From contig OW051493.1 of the NCBI GenBank assembly GCA_932521035.1, forward strand, positions 2,666,001 through 2,730,000: a stretch of DNA of 64,000 nucleotides, read 5' to 3'. The notes beneath the pieces were generated by a model, which worked only from the letters and a program-made list of their open reading frames with translations, had not been told where the DNA came from and made no database searches. Position 1 is the first letter of the stretch. Every line of letters begins with the position of its first letter. Source of the DNA: Oscheius dolichura. Taxonomy: Eukaryota; Nematoda; Chromadorea; Rhabditida; Rhabditidae. The position numbers and the translations under genes were made by a program. Below, piece by piece: positions 24,864-39,279 of this stretch.

Positions 24864-25458
24864 ATGTCGTTTCCAAATCCCCTTGTAATGTAAACTTTCT
24901 TCGTATCGTTTGAAATCTCCGTTTGAGATTTAACCTAACTTCGCCAAATCTCACTTCGTCAACTCCTCCAGCTCCAGTTCAGCCGGTGTTTCATATTCAC
25001 CAAGGATCGACCACAGAAAATGCCACTGTTCGACATCTCCAATCAATCATAAGGCCTGAAATTCCCCGTAAGTCTGCTACCAAAAAGAACAAGAGATGCT
25101 TCAGTGTTCAATAATTACTCCGTGGAACTTCTCATCATTACCTGGTTTTGTGTTGTCATTACAATCAGCTGCTTTGCTATTCTTGCCCTCTCACTCGTTC
25201 GATTGTACTACAAGAAGATTACACAGAATGAGGTGGACAAAATTCACAATGAGTTCAAAAATTCTCGAGTTGAATGTATTTTTCTGGTTCTTTTCTAAAA
25301 CTCCGAGATATTCAGACATGGATGCTGGTAAGAAGCTGCGCGTCCTTGCCCCTTTGAGCTCTCCCTTCACGGATCCATCTCACAGCATGTATGCTACACA
25401 AGACCAGAAGTCACAAGAAAATCAAGCTCCACCGGGGGCAATAATAATAATGGTTTGA
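24864..25458 (+). CDS. Small single-pass membrane protein, unknown family
   Basis: Proposed exons are 24864-24884, 24983-25067, 25105-25275 and 25316-25458, about 139 aa. Exon 3 encodes one strong membrane helix (VELLIITWFCVVITISCFAILALSLV) followed by RLYYKKITQNEVDKIHNEF. The rest is a hydrophilic tail rich in Ser, Gln and Pro ending in GAIIIMV. The GTAAGT at 25068 and the TTCAG acceptors are good. The first exon is the weakest part, chosen because it supplies an ATG in phase. A poly(A) signal is at 25509-25514. The topology is probably type III (short outside, long inside). I do not recognise a family. Confidence 0.5.
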
Positions 25459-26989
25459 AGTACCACTCCCCAGAAGCAAGATGGGTTTTATTCGATAATT
25501 TCTGGGTTAATAAATCTTTGTACAAAATGTAGATTTACTTTTTTTTTCAATGGGGAGACTGGGGAGGATGGAGGTTGATATCGGAGCTAGGGCATAATGG
25601 AAGGAGATTGAAGAGGATGGAGCAGGCCACCCGGATGAGAGACGAGGGCAAGGCACTGTCGGAGGACGGAGATGGCCACCTGGATGACGGGCAGTTCCTC
25701 GCAAGCTACCGTCATTCTCTAGAGATCTAGAGGCCGTTTCGTGGAGCACTGTACTCAGCTGACAAGAAAAGGGGGAAGGGGGAAACCCCAGTAGAAGATC
25801 GTCGCCCTCCCCTGGCAGGGAAGAAGGAGACCATCGTAGTATGCAATGGGCACATGCCAGGATAGCCCCCGACCTCCATCAATGTGTCAAAGGAGATGGC
25901 ACCCCTTTTCAAAAAACGTGAATTACCATTCTTGTCCCAGCACCATTGACTTGTCAACTTTCTGTCTCGGCTGCCTGTGTCGCCAATCAAGGTTGCCACT
26001 TTGCTACTTTTTCATTTGCACTATAAATGGCGAGACGGGGGCGAGTTCGTCTGGAAGAGTCGTCGGTCGCTTCAACTGATGGAACGTCCAGGTGACTCGC
26101 GGGCATTGCAACCAAATTTGCTTGAAAAGACGCGCATTTCCGGGAGAGGATGCCCGCAAACTACGAGAGGAAAGGGGACGACCACCTCAAGGAGACGACG
26201 CTGGACATCACGAGGGAACACTAAAGCCGAGAGGAGGAGACACGTCTACAATAACAACGTCAACCCGTCTCTTGGTCATCGTTCCTTCTCCCTTTTTAAT
26301 GGATGCTGTAGGCATCCTCCTCCGGAATTAGAACGACATTTCGACGAAACGGAACTGGGCGATGCCTTCACAAGTAGGGCACTGTCTTGAGACTTACAAG
26401 TCTTTTCCAGACTCCAGGTCATGGGACAGAAGATGAACAAGCAGTGGCATCTCCTGATCTTCCTGGAGCTATAACTGGCTGGCCGCCTTCGGAATATTTT
26501 GTCAGGAGTAAGAGGCTTCTTCATTTCGATACTCAAGGCACGACGTTGGACTCCTGGAGGAGAAGAGCAGCAACCACGGGGAGGACTATCTGAAGAGCAT
26601 TCTGGCCATCATCCTCCGACTTCTGGCTGAATGTTACAAGACGTTGGCCTCTTCAAGATGAGTGAAAGAAGGGCACTCATGGTAGAACGTGCTCGGCCGG
26701 ACAATCTCCCCCTGGATGGCCGTCGCTGATTGACAGCACCGAGAGCGAAGGAGATCCGCCGAGGGGATGGAAAAGCCCCACCAGAGGGAGAAATACTCGA
26801 GCCATTGCTGGAGATATTTTGAGTAAGTGAAGTGTTCGGACTTTTCTAAAAAACAATTACAGCATCCAGTCCCTGCCTTCACTTTCTCCTCCCCGTCAGT
26901 ATCCTCCCAGCGGCGATCCCCGCCGAGACGTGTTTTTTTTTAGCCGAGAGCCGAAGAAGAAGCCGCCCCAGAGCCTGCCCAGCCTTTGG
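25459..26989. other. Region with coding-like fragments but no resolvable gene
   Basis: GC-rich, purine-biased sequence. Plus-strand pieces look coding by composition: about 25614-25728 (from ATGGAGCAGGCC, charged), about 26148-26225 (NYERKGDDHLKETTLD) and about 26552-26662 (GLLEEKSSNHGEDYLKSI, stop at 26660-26662). I could not join them into one frame with convincing splice sites. It may be a fast-evolving gene, a decayed one, or several small exons of the neighbouring families. Confidence 0.3.
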
Positions 26990-27121
26990 TTAGTCATAAT
27001 CGGGACCCTCTGCTTCTTGGCCGTTGTTGGTGGCCTCCTAAAAACAATATAAGAGAACAGAGATTATGACTAACCAAAGGCTGGGCAGGCTCTGGGGCGG
27101 CTTCTTCTTCGGCTCTCGGCT
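26942..27121. repeat. 60 bp perfect inverted repeat with a 60 bp spacer
   Basis: Bases 26942-27001 are the exact reverse complement of 27062-27121 as read by eye, separated by 27002-27061. The right arm covers the last codons of exon 3, its splice donor and the start of the last intron of the gene at 26990-27918. The left arm covers the end of the coding sequence, the stop codon and the start of the 3' UTR. The unspliced RNA could form a 60 bp hairpin enclosing the intron. Confidence 0.9.
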
Positions 27122-27918
27122 CCTGTTGCATCAGCCCGAGGGCTTCCAGTCTCTGGCTGAACTCTTCCGCATTCTTCAAGATGTTGTCCGGAGAGAAGAG
27201 ATCATCCGGCACAACAGCTTGGCCATCCACCATTTGAATCTCCGTCGGCGAGGAGAAGAAGGTGTCCGTGTTGGGGTGAAGGCGGGCACGGCGGAACCCA
27301 TTGGGCGACATCAGTTCGGCCTCCATCAAGCACTCCTTCTGGTGGTCCGTCATCCGGCTGAGGAGACGAGGCGGCACCTTGGTCCAGAGGGGGTTGGCAT
27401 TTACCCCATAGACGTGCTCTCTCTCCATCAGACCACGGTGGTTTCGTGCCGGGTCTCGGCCTCTTCGTCGGGGAATGGCCATACAATGGAGGCCTGAAAA
27501 TAGAGACATTAAAAATTAAAAATAACCACTGACCCGGACGATGGCCTTCAGGGCGGCGTCGTCGGCGGCTTCTTCAGCCCTCTTGGCGGCTTCCTTGGCC
27601 TCGTCGGCTGCGGAATGGGTTGCATCGGCGGCGGCGAGGATGGCGGCGAAGTCTTCTCCTCCAATGAAGAACTCATCCTCGAAGTCGGCCTTCTCCCTCT
27701 CGGCAGCGACGGCTACATCTTCCCCAACATCAGCACCAGCCAGGGCACGGACACAGAGGTGTTTACCGTGGTGATCCTCAACCACTGGAGTTTTTTTTCG
27801 GGTGGACTCCTCCCACCACACCGACTCCTGGGAAAACAATACACTCTTCATCGGTGCTCCCGTGGACACCGAAGAGAGGAGGCTTGTTGGTAGCTTGAAG
27901 GCTAACGGTAGCGGCCAT
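26990..27918 (-). CDS. Ala-rich coiled-coil/acidic protein of unknown function
   Basis: Proposed exons on the minus strand are 27783-27918, 27527-27718, 27075-27493 and 26990-27037, 264 aa. The N-terminus (MAATVSLQATNKPPLFGVHG) is followed by an Ala/Glu-rich helical segment (AADEAKEAAKRAEEAADDA). A more conserved-looking stretch follows (HVYGVNANPLWTKVPPRLL, MSPNGFRRARLHPNTDTFF), then a Glu/Pro-rich region and an acidic tail ending EAEGPDYD. A TTTTAG acceptor ends five bases before the ATG. The splice from exon 2 to exon 3 uses GTTATT, chosen because it joins the only long open frames. The 3' end lies in a 60 bp inverted repeat. I do not recognise the family, and the first junction (27719-27782) is uncertain. 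Confidence 0.55.
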
Positions 27919-28674
27919 TGTACCTAAAATTGAGGGTATTAATCTTTATCTTGTCTAATCCTCCAGGGAGGAAAATAAAAAACAACCTTACCTGATAAGG
28001 GCACAATACAGGGTGAGGAATTTGGTCAAGTTCTGTCAAATCGGGATTTTCGGCTTGGACAAGTCGACTTTGTTTTTTTTCGGTGTAGGGACGGGGGTGG
28101 CTTCCCTCTCCATACGATAGAGGAGTGTTATGGAGTTAGAGAATACGACGACAAGACCGGCACACCGGGTTACTGTAGGTGGCCTCGCGGGACGAGCGCC
28201 TCGCGGGAGGCCATACAGCCTGGGGAGAGGGGGGCAGAGGGAGGATGGTCAATTTAGTTCAGCTACTGTAATATCGGCCCAGAGAAGCTGGATGCCACCA
28301 TTTGGGAGATAATATGATATTATTTCTAGGAATGATCGTCGGGGACGACAGCCTGTTCGTCCTCCACTTGAACCTCCACCGGGGTGGAGAAGTAGCCGGT
28401 CGTGTTCTTGCATTTATGCCAATACTAGTACAATTATTAGCTCGTATACTCTCTCTCTCAAGGCTCATCCTCCATCATAAAAACAATCGGTTCTTCCTTT
28501 TGAACGATACAGGGTGAAGAAAATGCTCTAGAATTATTGGGCAGCGAAGTTCGTATTCAAATGTCCAAAGTGGCGCCTTCGTGGCGTCCTTGATTATTTT
28601 TTCGAGAAAAAGAAAGGAGTCACACCTTTTTGGCCTAAAGCAGCTGCTTCGTGTGCTGAATCTTCTCGCCCGTC
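27919..28674. other. Intergenic region with a possible minus-strand exon
   Basis: A minus-strand open stretch at about 28330-28413 encodes NTTGYFSTPVEVQVEDEQAV and has coding-like composition, but its splice partners were not found. The rest is presumed promoter of the receptor gene. No RNA gene was seen. Confidence 0.3.
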
Positions 28675-31600
28675 ATGTTCTTCATCCTACTCATTATTTC
28701 GCTAGCTCTCAAGGTATGTTTATTTACACTGTTACAATGAGCGAATTATTATACTGCTCCTAAGAGAGCGTATGAAATTATGATCACGGCGTTTTTATTT
28801 GCTCAAGTGATTTCTGACAAAATCGAAGGACAACGATATTCTGCACTTCGCCTTACAATGATGTGATTATTAGTACAAATAAAAGGCAGAGTAACCTATC
28901 ATCAAAATACAGCACTCATGAAGATCGCCATTTTACCCAGTTTTTAATTTCTATTTACAGAATGCTGAGTCTTTTTCGTGCAACTCGAGCACAGAATTTG
29001 CTTGCCGCAACTCCAAATGTATTCCTTTGGAATGGCAATGTGACAACATCGCAGGTATTTGATTTGAGAAAGTTAGGTGACTTGATATTTTCAGATTGTT
29101 CGGATGGAACTGACGAGCAGAATTGTAACTACCTGCACCACTGTCGAGCGGGAATGATGATGTGCCGAGATGGATCGTGCATCGCGGAAGCCTTCAAATG
29201 CGATGGAGAAGCAGACTGCCCTGATGGCCACGATGAACATTCGTGCGAAAATGTGGATCTTTCCCATCTGAGGTTTTAGCTGGCATTGCAGCATCTAGGT
29301 AATATTCTTTTAGGAGACAAAACGACGCGCCCCAGTATTACAACACAGACGAGGAATGCAGTTCCCCCAAGCATCTATGCAAAACTGGTGGACAATGTCT
29401 AAGTGAGACAGCAATCTGTGACTCAGTAAAGGTAGTTGCGAGCGCCGTTCTTCAAATAATGTCAGCTTAGGACTGCCCGGATGGCGATGATGAAGAGGGT
29501 TGTCACAAATCTGTTGACCCTTCAACAAACCTACTGTCGGCACCATCCAGTAGTCTATGTACTTTCGGACATAAGAAATGTGCTAGTGACGACGTTTGCA
29601 TTCCGTCCTACTGGATTTGTGATGGCGCTGCAGATTGCGCAGATGGATCTGATGAACACAATTGCGACGGAGCGGATGAGGAACGCGATGTACAGTCCAA
29701 CAATGCTTTATGCAAAAACGATGAATACCGCTGTGAAGGAGGTTGGGATATCTCGTTATGATTATAACTGGCGCGTTTTTAGAATCCGGCAAATGCCTTG
29801 CTTTAATCCGAACTTGCGATGGCACACCCGACTGTCCTCATGGTGACGACGAAGGCGAGAAGAAATGCCATGATTGTACCACACGCGGTTGTGGTTATAA
29901 ATGCCGTTTAACTGCTTTCGGTTTGTTTCATTTAGTATCAGCAAATAGAGGAACTTCTAGGTGGCGAGTGCTATTGTCCAAATGGAGCTACGCTGAATGA
30001 TGACGGACAAACATGCTCTTCCATAGACCATTGCCAAACAGAAGAGGCCAAAAGATGTCAGCACTTTTGCAGAAGCAGCGAGCAGGGATACAACTGCTAC
30101 TGTGCGCCGAAATATCTCCTCGGTAAAGATGCTCATTCCTGCCACGTCGAGAAGAATGATGACGGGCATATTTTACTAGCCTTTGGATCTTCGGTAAGTG
30201 CTACTTTGTTGAATGAATGAAATTCACTGGTTTAGGTCAGAAGTATGCCGCTTTACGATCCAGCACATTCGAACGACGGTTACACACAGCTGAAAGCAGA
30301 AGGATCGCATGGCTCTGCGAGGATGATTGATTACAATCACCATGATGACACCATCTACATGAGTCTTACTCAGTCATTCCGTAGCTCAGAAGGAGAGCTG
30401 GTAAGCTTTATTTTGATAACGATGTTATTTCACTTTTAGGCTGCTATCGTTAACGGTACCGAGAAAATCCTTCGTCAAAACATCATGGGCATCGAAAATA
30501 TCGCAGTCGACCATATCGGAGGAAACATTTATTACACCCAAAAATGCAAGCCATTGATTGTTTTTTAATATTTTATTCTCTGGTTTTAGATCCTGCAAAG
30601 AAGCCAGGAATCTACGTCTGCACTGCTAATGGTCTGTTTTGCAAGAGGATCATTGCTGGCAATCCTGATGTAGCCGGAGATGCCGCGAAGAGGCAGACGT
30701 ACCGCGGTTTAGCCCTGCATCCAACCGCTGGAAAAATGGTTTGGATCGAATTGTACAACCGCAAACACAAGATCATGATAGCGAATATGGATGGATCCGA
30801 TGTATTTATTGTTCTTGGCTTGAATATTCGAATGTTTAGGCCAGAATACTGCTCGACAACAAATTGGAGGAGCCTCAGGGCGTGGCCATCGACCCTATCA
30901 CAGATGACGTCTATTATGCTGACTTTTCAACAACATCTATTGAGAAGATCAACCTGAAGACGAAGGAGCGCCATGTTGTCGTCAGCCGAGGAGTTCACCA
31001 TCCCTTCGACCTCAAATATTTCGATGGCTATTTGTATTGGTCCGACTGGGGAACGGAGAGCCTGAAGTCAGTGGAAATCAGCAGCCACCACGCCTTAGCT
31101 CAGACGCTGCATTCCTTCAGACAATTCCCTATGGGACTCGCGATCAAGCATCAGGATTATCAGGTGAGTAAGATTTTATGGCCACATTTATTCATATCTC
31201 TTCCAGGTGATGCCTTCAGTTAATCCCTGTGATGCAATTGCCAAGTCATGCCAGTGGATGTGTGTATCAATTCCCGGCTCTGAACCAGGCACATTGAAAG
31301 CCCAGTGTGTCTGCCCTGAAAACTACAAATACGAAGAAGAAACATGCATTCCCAGAAAAGCAGCTGTTGTTGATGCTGGCGACTCGTACATTGGCACTGC
31401 CTATATGGAGGATCTTTGCTCGAAAGGCATCGCATGCCTAAATGGTGGCCAATGTTCGAAGACCATGATCCATGACAGTCTCAAGCGGATCAGTTGCAGG
31501 TTTGTGTTAGATTATGATTGAATTTATATAAATGCTTCCAGCTGTGCGGCTTCGTTTACGGGCGAACGCTGTGAAATCTCCGATCCTCATGCTAAGCCAC

Positions 31601-32004
31601 TGGTGAAAGAGGATGACAATGGATCCTCAGGATGGACCGTCTTCTGGTTCCTCTTCTTCATCTTTGCCCTGATGGTCGTTGCTTTCGCCTTCCTTTACCA
31701 GAAGAGCAGGAGGGTCAATCAGTTTACAAGAACAACTCTGGCTCATATAGAAGCAACTGATCTTTCTGGCCTTCGCCCTATTGTGGACAATGTGAAATCA
31801 AAACTGCAAACATTACCATCACGTCTTTCTGCATCTACGAGCCGGTTTTCCCATGCCCCTGCAGAAGCGAGCGAGGCCGGATCACCTTCCGTTCATCCTA
31901 TTGTGACATTCAACAATCCGATGTATACAGAGAACCCTCCGACAAGAAGAACATCCATCAGCGAGTCGAGCCTTACATGGAATGATTCGACACAATTAAA
32001 ATAA
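28675..32004 (+). CDS. LDL-receptor-family endocytic receptor
   Basis: Thirteen exons (28675-28713, 28961-29054, 29095-29272, 29314-29431, 29471-29741, 29783-29920, 29961-30193, 30236-30400, 30440-30545, 30590-30801, 30840-31163, 31207-31499, 31542-32004) encode 877 aa. A signal peptide ([13 protein letters not shown]) is followed by five LDL-receptor class A repeats, each with the DCxDGxDE calcium box, and two EGF-like modules. A YWTD-type beta-propeller ([11 protein letters not shown]) precedes two more EGF modules. A transmembrane helix ([20 protein letters not shown]) leads into a cytoplasmic tail carrying FNNPMY, an FxNPxY clathrin-adaptor signal. It should internalise lipoproteins or yolk-like ligands. 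Intron 30546-30589 starts with GC rather than GT. A poly(A) signal is at 32049-32054. Confidence 0.95.
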
Positions 32005-32240
32005 CATGTACATTATTTTCAAAGTTTTATTTTGAACATTTTAGTTTAAATAAAAGTTTTATATGCCAAAAAAAAAGTTGTTTGTATGTCTTGGCATTGC
32101 AAATTGCCGAAGTATTTGTAGTAATTGTTAGATTTGCCTTCCCTTTTTATTTTGGCATGGCTTTGTCAGTGTTTCTTTGGAACTAAGTAGCACGTGTTAT
32201 TCCCGTTGCCGTTATTCTTGCATCAACTAGCTGTTTTCAG

Positions 32241-32706
32241 ATGGCTGCTCGCCAGATGAACATGCTCGAGAAGCTCGCTAACATTGGCGGTGTCCTTTAT
32301 CGTCATCAAAAGGTAGCTTTGTTGTATTTATTATTCAGCTAATTTTTCAGGCTCAATTTCCTCGGCGTATTGCCATTTTGAAGGCAGTATGGAAGCATGA
32401 GCTTGCTCCGCCGAAGCAGGCAGATTGGCCTGCGATCAAAAAAGATTTTGCTAAAGTAATGAAGAGCATTGAAACTAAAGCCTATAACCAGTACACTATT
32501 CGTGAGGGAATGGTCTATACCGCTGTGTTCATTGAGGTAATTTCTTTTGAAGTATAAATTGCTTGTTTTAGGTTCTTTGTTGGTTCTTCGTGGGAGAGAT
32601 GGTTGGGCGCCGCTACATTGTTGGGTATCTCTGTCCTCCGGACTATGTTTCGAAGTCTACTCGTGGTAAAGCCAAGCAGCTTGAGAAAGAGAAGGACGAC
32701 ATTTGA
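32241..32706 (+). CDS. ATP synthase subunit g (mitochondrial F1Fo)
   Basis: Three exons (32241-32312, 32351-32536, 32572-32706) encode 130 aa. The protein has a basic N-terminus, a PPKQADWPAI stretch and one membrane segment (FIEVLCWFFVGEMVGRRYIVGY) holding the GxxxG-like surface by which subunit g dimerises F1Fo complexes in the inner membrane. A Lys/Glu-rich tail follows. A TTTTCAG acceptor abuts the ATG directly. The gene starts 236 bp after the receptor gene ends, on the same strand. Confidence 0.9.
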
Positions 32707-33003
32707 TCAACCATGTTTTATTGTCTTTCATGTGTCATTATAAATAATAGTATTTAATTGCGCCATTTTTCGACCGGCCTCGCCTTTGTACGGACAGTAT
32801 TGTCATCGCAAGGAGAGTATCCGACCCTTGGTAAATCCGTCAAAAATAATTGAAACATTTTGTTGTTGACATGGAGTAACTACAAGAAGAGCAGCTGCGC
32901 AACAAGATGGGGACTACAAAGGTCGACATCTACGTGGCCATGTGTTTCGCCGAGAGATGGCAACCCTCACCCTTTTTGTGGAAGTCGGCGATCAATTGAA
33001 ACA

Positions 33004-33336
33004 TTACCCCCGGAGGAAGGAAATGCTTTTTGACTTTTTGGCAGGGAGAATGTGGCAGCTGGCTCGGTCGTCTTTGGCTGCAGCTCCTCTTCGTCGTCGG
33101 GCATGGCTGACCGTTTCCTGGAGAGGGAGGTTGGTACGGCTTTTAGGGCGAAAGAAAAGACAGACCTCGCGGCTGCTCTCCGGGGACCTCTGGGCGGCGA
33201 AGGAAGCCGACAGGGCGGTGGCCAGCTGGACCGCAGCTTCGGTTTTGGCGGCGCGAGCCTTGACCAGGGCGGCGTTGGCCTTCCCCACGGGTTCGGCGGT
33301 CACTCTCGGGTATCCTTCAGGCCCACTCCTCAGCAT
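33004..33336 (-). CDS. Small Ala/Arg-rich hypothetical protein
   Basis: Exons 33166-33336 and 33004-33117 on the minus strand encode 94 aa from an ATG directly after a GTGCTAG acceptor. The first exon is Ala-rich (VGKANAALVKARAAKTEAAV). The second, in the spliced frame, is Arg/Lys-rich and ends SKSISFLRG. Another frame of exon 2 looks more protein-like (MPDDEEELQPKTTEPAATF), so either the junction or the frame may be wrong. No family is recognised. Confidence 0.35.
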   Translation of the reverse strand: MLRSGPEGYPRVTAEPVGKANAALVKARAAKTEAAVQLATALSASFAAQRSPESSREVCLFFRPKSRTNLPLQETVSHARRRRGAAAKDDRASCHILPAKKSKSISFLRG

Positions 33337-34087
33337 CTAGCACGGGCGCGGAAACAGAGGTTCAGCCTTATCCAAAAATCTACGCCAGCTGAAAGACCAC
33401 TGCTATTCTCCCCTGGAAAAGATATTACCAGCTATCGTCTGCACTCATCCAGCGAAGGCGCCTTGAACAACGTCTACCGCGGTCTCTTTCTCAGGTGGTC
33501 GAGGTGTCTCAAAATCAATAAGCTCCGTCCTTCTTCTTGCCCTACTCTCACAGATAATCTCTCACGAGATCCGGGGGGAGATGCCCTCGTCTCCTCCAAC
33601 ACAGTATGAGCAGGTGTCTCACAGCGGGAAGACGTCGGCCAACTGGATATTTTGCTCTTTGCATGCTATTCCGGATAAAATATTTCAGAGCGTCTTATTC
33701 ATCAGATCGTGGGCTATGTTTTTGTGTGCCATAAACAAGGATTAGTCGTAGAATCTGTCACGGGACCGGGGTCCATACTATTTTTGCCTATTTTAGGGTT
33801 ATATCCAGGGCTATGTCGTCCCCTTTTGTAAAATTTCAACCCTTGGCACAATAAAAAGTAAGTCGTTGATCTGCTCGATGGAATGCCATTAATAATTTTC
33901 TTTGGAAAGAGTTTTAACGCCTCGGAAGCTCGTCGGCCCGCGCCTGTCCTCTTGAACCCGTCGAGTTCCCCCCGTCCACTGGAGGCAGCCATGGGTTATC
34001 TGAATATTCACCCCTGAAAACCGATTTATCGCTTTTCTCATCAATTGCTGCTTCTTTCCGTCCCTCTCAATGTTTATGTAAAGCCCT

Positions 34088-34102
34088 CGAATATTCCCGA
34101 AC
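34088..34102. promoter_or_regulatory. hsp90: Heat-shock element (three pentamers)
   Basis: cGAAtaTTCccGAAc is a perfect nGAAnnTTCnnGAAn array, the binding site of an HSF trimer, about 420 bp upstream of the HSP90 start codon. Confidence 0.85.
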
Positions 34103-34194
34103 CGTCCCGGCCTCGTTCAATTAGAAATTGGCGCCCCGCCTCCACACCTTCTCGTCGTTTCTAGCGGCTGGCAATAAGGCTGCTCTATTGCCGT

Positions 34195-34209
34195 CTTCTC
34201 GAATGTTCG
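34195..34209. promoter_or_regulatory. hsp90: Heat-shock element (three pentamers)
   Basis: cTTCtcGAAtgTTCg is a perfect three-unit inverted array, about 310 bp upstream of the HSP90 ATG. A further two-unit site (cGAAttTTCg) follows at 34245-34254. Confidence 0.85.
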
Positions 34210-34387
34210 GCACCATTCACCGGCGCCGGCTCCGCCCAACGCCGCGAATTTTCGAATCCGATTTATAGGGGAGGCCGCCTCGCTTTCCTCGTTCAGTATC
34301 GCTTGGAGTAAAGCCGTCGACTGCTGTTTCTCCTTCCTGATTGGGTTTCCCTTTTCCCTCTTGCAAAATCTAAAAATCAATAAATAG

Positions 34388-36866
<2,479 letters not shown>

Positions 36867-37335
36867 TTTCTTTAAATGGTGTACCCCTCATTGATCTCTA
36901 CCCCAAATATATTACTTGTCTCATTTATTATATAAATAAACAGTATTGATCTAAATAACAGTCTTTCTTTTCGCGTTCGATTTGACTACTTCTTCGAAAT
37001 GCCGAAACCACCCCTGGATTTAGGGCGGTGCGCTGAAAATCTCAGAAATTGCAAAGAACATTCAGCTATAGGAATTCAGTTTGCTTTCATGAATTTCGGC
37101 GGCGAGACATTTGGAAACACTGTTTTGATCAAAATATTTCACAAAGGCATGACTCTCAAGTAAACAAGATAAAATTATACCCGTTGTTTATACTGATTCG
37201 TCTCTTTCTGTTGCATTCCATGTTTCTATAACTGAATGCTCAAATATTCCAATGTTGAACTGCTATATTTTATTTTTTGGACTTGTTGTTGTTATCTACT
37301 TGCTCTTTGCTATATTCTATATGTAGATTTCAGGT
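36867..37335. other. Intergenic spacer
   Basis: It holds the HSP90 poly(A) signal (36935-36940) and, just before the next gene, a TTTCAG acceptor (37328-37333). Nothing else is recognised. Confidence 0.5.
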
Positions 37336-38784
37336 ATGAATACCTTTTCATCAAATTTGCGAGGATTTCCAATAGCAGCAGATAATGTGATTCCGTTAGC
37401 TTCACCTTCCGACTTCTACGATGAACTAATATCTCGTACAAAAACAGCACACCATCGAATTGTTTTGTCTAGTCTCTATTTGGGAAATGGAAAGCTGGAA
37501 CGAGAACTTGTGTCTACATTAGAAGAAGCTCTTTCCTCGAGGACATCAATTCAAGCAACAGTTTTATTAGATTATCTACGTGGTACAAGAGGTGTTGCTG
37601 AAGGAAAAAGCAGTGCATGTTTGTTGAGAAGCGTAGCAGATAAAGCACAGGTTTGTACACGTTTTTAAAAAGCAATTTTCTTTTTCCAGGTGTATCTATA
37701 TCATACTCCATTTTTAAAAGGATTTGCAAAGCGTTATCTTCCGGAGCGGACAAACGAAATTGTTGGGTTACAACACATGAAGATATATATTTTTGACGAT
37801 AATGTTATTATTAGCGGTGCCAATCTTTCGGACTCATACTTCACTAATCGGCAGGATCGTTATGTACTGTTTCGGAATTGTAAGCAGCTGGCCGATTATT
37901 TGGAGAAGATTGTGCTTGCTGTAGGACAAAATTCGTTTCAACTAAAGGCAGATGGTACTACAGAATTACATCCAAGTTGTAAAAGTCACCCTTTTCAAGG
38001 TATTTACTCTTACCTTCAAATATATTTGCTTTCAGGCTCGGAAGCAGATTATGTAGCAAATATTCAACAGCAAGTTAATAAAATTCTGCAAGAGGTTCCA
38101 GCATCTCCGAAGAACGAAACAGATACAACTGTCTATCCTCTTGTACAAATGGGCCCATTTGGAATTTTACAAGAGCACGATGTTTTGAAGAAAATTCTCT
38201 CTAGTGATATATCGGATTTTTCTATAACAATGGCGTCTGGTTATTTTAACTGTGTCGATGAATACGAAGAGCTCATGCTGGCGAAGAGTTCATACCCGCT
38301 TAAGATTATTACCGCTTCACCAGCAGCAAACGGATTTTATGGAGCATCTGGAGCGACAGGCTATGTTCCTTGTATGTACTCTTGGGTTGCGGAAAAATTC
38401 TTGGAAAAAGCGGGACGGCACAAAAGACAAAATGTGGAATTGTTTGAATACTATCGCCAGGAATGGACATTTCATGCCAAAGGACTGTGGTTAGAAACAC
38501 ATGATAAGGTTAGACTCGTTTTTTTTTAAATATTTAACTGTTAGTTACAGTCGGCTACAATAGTTGGTTCATCGAATTATGGATATCGCTCACTCAATCG
38601 TGACTTGGAAGCACAAGTTTTATTGATCACTTCAAACGAACAACTACGTGCAAGATTTGCGGAGGAACGGAGCCGACTTTTCGACTATTCTACAGTTCTC
38701 GATGGTGCGGCAATGAAGAAAGCTGAGCACCAAATACCTATAATTGTTCGAATAGTTTCTAGGTTTATTAGAAACTTTTTCTAA
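37336..38784 (+). CDS. PGS1: CDP-diacylglycerol--glycerol-3-phosphate 3-phosphatidyltransferase (PGS1)
   Basis: Four exons (37336-37650, 37690-37999, 38036-38508, 38551-38784) encode 443 aa. PGS1 makes phosphatidylglycerophosphate, the first step of cardiolipin synthesis in mitochondria. It is a phospholipase-D superfamily enzyme. The first HKD motif is HMKIYIFDDNVIISGANLSD (His, Lys, Asp visible) followed by FTNRQDRY. The second is FHAKGLWLE...SSNYGYRSLNRDLE, with Glu in the place of the HKD Asp. TASPAANGFYG is a family landmark. The acceptor ends two bases before the ATG. A poly(A) signal is at 38846-38851. Confidence 0.95.
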
Positions 38785-39279
38785 ATTTTTGTAAATTGAC
38801 CGTACGGGTATATTTTAGCATAATTTTTATTTCCTACTAACATTGAATAAATATATAAACTATTTCAAGTTGTTTTCGCGTTCCCATGTGGTATCATTGA
38901 TATATACGTTTTATTTATGCTTTCTTCTATGAGGTGTGATCGCGATTTTGAAGCGTTATGTCTAGCCTTTTCAATGATGAATCCATTTATCTTTGTTGCA
39001 CCATAAACAGGCTTTCTAATATTCTCTCATCACCATTTGTTTTCGTTTTGAAGTATTTGATTGCTCACAGTTTATAAACGAGCCGCATGCTCCGCCCTTT
39101 CGGTTATAAACAAATATTACTCACGTATGCCGCCGCGCGCTTTTCATTCGTCCCGTTATCGCTTTCTTTGAATCGCTGTTTTTGACCCAGATGGTTTATC
39201 ACTTCCCGTCGTCTGCTTTCGAAATATCGCATCTAATTTTAAAATCGATTTTCATTCATTCATTCAATAATTTTGCAGG
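38785..39279. other. Intergenic spacer
   Basis: It holds the PGS1 poly(A) signal and a TTTTGCAG acceptor one base before the SLC35F6 ATG. Nothing else is recognised. Confidence 0.5.
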
